DNA from: Endomicrobium sp. | GTDB taxonomy: Bacteria; Elusimicrobiota; Endomicrobiia; Endomicrobiales; Endomicrobiaceae | DNA length: 8,227 nucleotides | Assembly (NCBI GenBank): GCA_031278115.1 | Contig: JAITKZ010000062.1 | Location: 1 to 8,227, forward strand | Direction of reading: 5' to 3' | The notes under the pieces: generated by a model | What the model was told of the DNA's origin: nothing | The model's input: only the letters and a program-made list of their open reading frames with translations | Database searches by the model: none | Shown here: piece after piece, positions 5,645 through 8,227 of the stretch | Layout of the letters: each line of letters starts with the position of its first letter | How positions within the stretch are numbered: the stretch's first letter is position 1 | Made by a program: the position numbers and the translations under genes

Positions 5645-6664
5645 TTATATCAATTCATTTTTTACAAGAGTTTCTGCTATTTGTACTGCATTCAAAGCAG
5701 CGCCTTTAAGTAAATTATCTGAAACAACCCAAAATGTCAAAGCATTATTTTTAGTTGAAATGTCAGCGCGTATTCTTCCTACATATGTGGTTTGCATATT
5801 TTCGGCAAATAAAGGCATAGGATATTTTTTGCTTTCAGGTTCGTCCATCAATTGGATGCCTTCAGCTTTTGATAACAACTCTTTAGCCTGTTGTGGCAAA
5901 ATAGGTTTCTCTGTTTCAATCCAAACATTTTCAGAATGGGAACGGAATACAGACACTCTTACGCATGTTGCGCTGACCTCTATTGAGGTATCCCCCATAA
6001 TTTTTTTAGTCTCATTAGTCATTTTCATTTCTTCTTTTGTATAACCATTATCTGTAAAAACATCTATTTGTGGTATTAAATTGAATGCAATTTGGTACTG
6101 AAACTTATTAGCTGTTGGAATAGATTCCCCTTTAGCCCAAGCTTTTACTTGTTCTGTAAGCTCATTGATTCCCTTTTGACCTGCCCCTGAAACAGACTGA
6201 TATGTTGAAACTATAACTCTCTTGATCTTTGCAAAATCGTGAATAGGTTTTAATGCTACAACCATCTGAATGGTTGAACAATTAGGATTTGCTATAAGCT
6301 TCTTATCCTTTTTTAAGTCATGAGGATTTACTTCAGGAACTACCAATGGTATATCTTTTTCCATGCGCCAAGCACTAGAGTTGTCTATTACAAAACAGCC
6401 ATCAGCTGCAAAAGAGGTAGCAAATTCTTTAGAAACAGTTGCGCCTGCGCTAAAAAGAGCTATATCTATACCTTTTCCACTCTCTTTGGTGAGTAATTCA
6501 ACTGTTATTTCTTTACCATTATATGTTAACTTTTTGCCTATAGAACGTTCAGAAGCTAAAAATTTTATACTTTCAGTAGGAAAATTCCTACTTTCAAGCA
6601 TTTTGATCATTTCAAGCCCAACTGCGCCTGTTGCACCGACAACTGCTACTTTAAATTTTCTCAT
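5645..6664 (-). CDS. asd: Aspartate-semialdehyde dehydrogenase
   Basis: Asd reduces L-4-aspartyl phosphate to L-aspartate 4-semialdehyde with NADPH in the cytoplasm, the branch point to lysine/diaminopimelate, threonine, methionine and isoleucine. The 339-residue length is normal. The N-terminal nucleotide-binding loop is GATGAVG (10-16). The catalytic Cys129 sits in ANPNCSTIQ. Other family motifs are DNSSAWRM (94-101), YQSVSGAG (155-162), FNLIPQID (194-201) and the HSE motif with His243. The dimer-interface end contains VVSDNLLKGAA. All key residues are present and the frame is unbroken. The gene follows leuB with a 92-bp gap and may be co-transcribed. ATG 6664 aligns with the usual family start (MRKFKVAVVGATG); the ribosome binding site (GAG, about 8 bases upstream) is weak. 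Confidence 0.97.
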   Translation of the reverse strand: MRKFKVAVVGATGAVGLEMIKMLESRNFPTESIKFLASERSIGKKLTYNGKEITVELLTKESGKGIDIALFSAGATVSKEFATSFAADGCFVIDNSSAWRMEKDIPLVVPEVNPHDLKKDKKLIANPNCSTIQMVVALKPIHDFAKIKRVIVSTYQSVSGAGQKGINELTEQVKAWAKGESIPTANKFQYQIAFNLIPQIDVFTDNGYTKEEMKMTNETKKIMGDTSIEVSATCVRVSVFRSHSENVWIETEKPILPQQAKELLSKAEGIQLMDEPESKKYPMPLFAENMQTTYVGRIRADISTKNNALTFWVVSDNLLKGAALNAVQIAETLVKNELI

Positions 6665-6739
6665 CTTTTGCTCTCATGTAAAAATAAAAACATAAATGTC
6701 TCTTATTTTCAAGAATTTTTTCACTTAACTTAAACAGAG

Positions 6740-6751
6740 AAGATATATCTT
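6740..6751. other. 12-bp palindrome in the leuB-asd gap
   Basis: AAGATATATCTT is a perfect palindrome starting six bases after the leuB stop. It is too weak and lacks a T run for a terminator, so read-through from leuB into asd is plausible. Confidence 0.35.
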
Positions 6752-6756
6752 TTCTA

Positions 6757-7818
6757 TTAAATATAAGAGGCTATTAAGTCGCCAATTTCTGTTGTTGAAT
6801 GCCCCATTTTGCCTGCAGACATGCTCTTAATTTTGCCTGATTCCAAAGCCTTAATTACGGCATTATCTATATCTTTTGCTGCTTCTGTTTCGCCAAGAGT
6901 GTCCAGCATCATTGTTCCTGCATTAATTGCAGCTATAGGATTAATAATGTTTTGCCCAGTGTATTTAGGGGCAGAGCCACCCATAGGTTCAAACATGGAC
7001 ACGCCTTCCGGGTTGATATTTCCCCCTGCAGCTACGCCCATTCCACCTTGAATCATTGCGGCAAGATCTGTGATAATATCGCCAAAAAGGTTGTCTGTAA
7101 CAACTACATTAAACCATTCTGGATTTTTTATAAACCACATGCATATAGCGTCAACATTAGCATAATCGCCTTTTATTTGAGAGTATTCTTTTGCTATATC
7201 ATTAAAAGCACGTTGCCATAAATCTGAAGCGTAAGTTAACACATTGGTTTTTCCACAAAGTGTAAGTTTATTATTTTTTGCTCTCTTTTTTGCAAACTCA
7301 AAAGCATAACGAATGCATCTTTCAACGCCAAATCTGGTGTTTATAGATTCTTGTGTAGCCACTTCATATGGCGTGTTTTTTCTTAAGAAACCACCTGCTC
7401 CAATATATAAGCCTTCTGTATTTTCACGAACGATTACCATATCTATGTCGGAAGGTTTCTTATTTTTTAGCGGTGTTTCAACATTAGGATATAGTTTAAC
7501 TGGACGCAAATTTATATATTGATCTAATTCAAAGCGAAGTTTCAAAAGAATTCCTTTTTCAAGAATTCCTGGCTTTACATCAGGGTGTCCTATAGCTCCA
7601 AGATACATGGCGTCAAATTTTTTAAATTCTTCAATCATGCTCTCAGGGAGAACTTCCCCAGTTTTTAAATATCTTGCTCCGCCGAGATCATAATTTACAA
7701 ATTCAAGTTTAAAATTGTTCTTATTTGCAACAGCTTCTAAAACTTTTACCCCTTCTCTTATTACCTCAGGTCCTGTGCCGTCTCCAGGTAAAAGAGCTAT
7801 TTTGTATGCCATTGACAT
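6757..7818 (-). CDS. leuB: 3-Isopropylmalate dehydrogenase (isocitrate/isopropylmalate dehydrogenase family)
   Basis: LeuB oxidises and decarboxylates (2R,3S)-3-isopropylmalate to 2-oxoisocaproate with NAD+, the third step committed to leucine. The protein has 353 residues, the normal length. Visible motifs: GDGTGPEV (12-19); substrate arginines in [13 protein letters not shown] (R95, R105) and VRENTEGLY (R131, with Y138); catalytic Lys190 in CGKTNVL; metal-binding aspartates D223, D247 and D251, with the family signature from [10 protein letters not shown] onward; and the cofactor loop [14 protein letters not shown] (281-294). GGGAGA lies about eight bases before ATG 7818; a second in-frame ATG at 7812 is an alternative start. 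The substrate could in principle be a related 2-hydroxy acid, but the neighbouring leuC remnant supports LeuB. Confidence 0.92.
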   Translation of the reverse strand: MSMAYKIALLPGDGTGPEVIREGVKVLEAVANKNNFKLEFVNYDLGGARYLKTGEVLPESMIEEFKKFDAMYLGAIGHPDVKPGILEKGILLKLRFELDQYINLRPVKLYPNVETPLKNKKPSDIDMVIVRENTEGLYIGAGGFLRKNTPYEVATQESINTRFGVERCIRYAFEFAKKRAKNNKLTLCGKTNVLTYASDLWQRAFNDIAKEYSQIKGDYANVDAICMWFIKNPEWFNVVVTDNLFGDIITDLAAMIQGGMGVAAGGNINPEGVSMFEPMGGSAPKYTGQNIINPIAAINAGTMMLDTLGETEAAKDIDNAVIKALESGKIKSMSAGKMGHSTTEIGDLIASYI

Positions 7819-7849
7819 CTTTAGTCTCTCCCATTTCCAATTGAAATTT

Positions 7850-7875
7850 ATACCCCGCTTTAAGCGAAATGGTAT
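7850..7875. other. Two-tier inverted repeat upstream of leuB
   Basis: Outer arms ATACC (7850-7854) and GGTAT (7871-7875) enclose inner arms CGCTT (7856-7860) and AAGCG (7862-7866). It lies in the 89-bp gap between the leuC remnant and leuB, about 30 bases before the leuB start. It could fold in the message; there is no T run. Its role is unknown. Confidence 0.35.
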
Positions 7876-7907
7876 TATTAAATTAACTTCACCAGAAAAA
7901 TAAAATG

Positions 7908-8227
7908 TTATCGGTAAGTTGCGTCTTTATCGCTTTCATAAAATTTATATTTTCTTAGCGCTTTTTTTACTACATATTTTTCAGTTATTTCATCAGGCTT
8001 AAATATGCCATTTTTTTCCGCCGGCTTCTATAGCCATGTTTGCTATTGTAAATCTGTCAGCCATAGTGAGCTTTTTGCATAGCGGTCCAGCAAACTCCAT
8101 AGAATTACAAAGTGCTCCATCTACGCCTATGAGACCTATTATATATAGAATAATATCTTTTCCGCTTACCCACTTGTTCAACTTACCTTTTAAAATAAAC
8201 TTAATTGAATTTGGAACTTTAAACCAA
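7908..8227 (-). pseudogene. leuC: 3-Isopropylmalate dehydratase large subunit, frameshifted and 3'-truncated
   Basis: LeuC with LeuD isomerises 2-isopropylmalate to 3-isopropylmalate. The frame enters from beyond the window at 8226 and reads [31 protein letters not shown] and [18 protein letters not shown], clear LeuC/homoaconitase-family sequence. At A7 (minus-strand reading of 8011-8017) the frame shifts and ends at 7999-8001. The next frame continues correctly as [17 protein letters not shown] to YESDKDATYR and stops at 7908-7910. The end corresponds to roughly residue 240 of a protein usually near 420. The GSCTNGR and CGPCLG segments carrying the iron-sulfur cysteines would lie further on and are absent, as is leuD, which often follows. 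The 5' part lies outside the window. Confidence 0.85.

Noticed and set aside
5760..7903. Plus-strand frames opposite asd and leuB
   Set aside because: They lie antisense to strongly conserved enzyme genes and have no features of their own.
1..8227. CRISPR array, tRNA, rRNA or insertion-sequence ends
   Set aside because: I found no regularly spaced repeats, no tRNA T-loop pattern, no rRNA sequence and no transposase frame.

Overview
This is an AT-rich bacterial window in two unlike halves. The right part (about 5.64-8.23 kb, minus strand) carries amino-acid biosynthesis genes: a broken leuC remnant, an intact leuB and an intact asd, all transcribed leftwards. The left part (about 0-5.6 kb, plus strand) is a decaying accessory region of toxin-antitoxin modules and frameshifted low-complexity genes. 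Low GC, intact biosynthetic enzymes and many broken genes together suggest a host-restricted symbiont undergoing genome reduction. The LeuB and Asd sequences look to me like Elusimicrobiota/Endomicrobium-type proteins, but that is recall, not a search result, and the assignment is tentative.

Layout. 1-994: the 3' part of a gene for a Pro/Ser/Thr-rich protein with a multi-pass hydrophobic C-terminal half, split into two frames at a run of seven C. 995-1173: intergenic, ending in a strong promoter with an inverted-repeat operator between its -35 and -10. 1174-2514: two tandem type II toxin-antitoxin modules. In the first, higB has an in-frame amber stop while higA is intact; the second (RelE/Gp49-type toxin plus HTH antitoxin) looks intact. 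2515-2897: no gene, ending in a consensus promoter. 2898-3357: a third module of RelBE type, frameshifted in both genes. 3358-3537: a fragment sharing a 24-bp exact repeat and several shorter words with the first gene. 3549-4932: a Pro/Ala-rich gene broken into at least six frame segments. 4950-5195: a further small fragment, possibly related. 5196-5644: decayed sequence with a signal-peptide-like remnant and an 18-bp direct repeat.

How it works together. On the minus strand, LeuB (3-isopropylmalate to 2-oxoisocaproate) and Asd (aspartyl phosphate to aspartate semialdehyde) serve the leucine and the lysine/threonine/methionine branches. LeuC is frameshifted and ends before the expected iron-sulfur ligands, so leucine synthesis cannot be completed from this locus unless another leuCD copy exists. 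On the plus strand the three toxin-antitoxin modules show three stages of decay: toxin dead with antitoxin kept, both intact, both dead. The low-complexity genes on either side share repeats, so the module cluster lies between related sequences. I recognise no family for the Pro-rich proteins.
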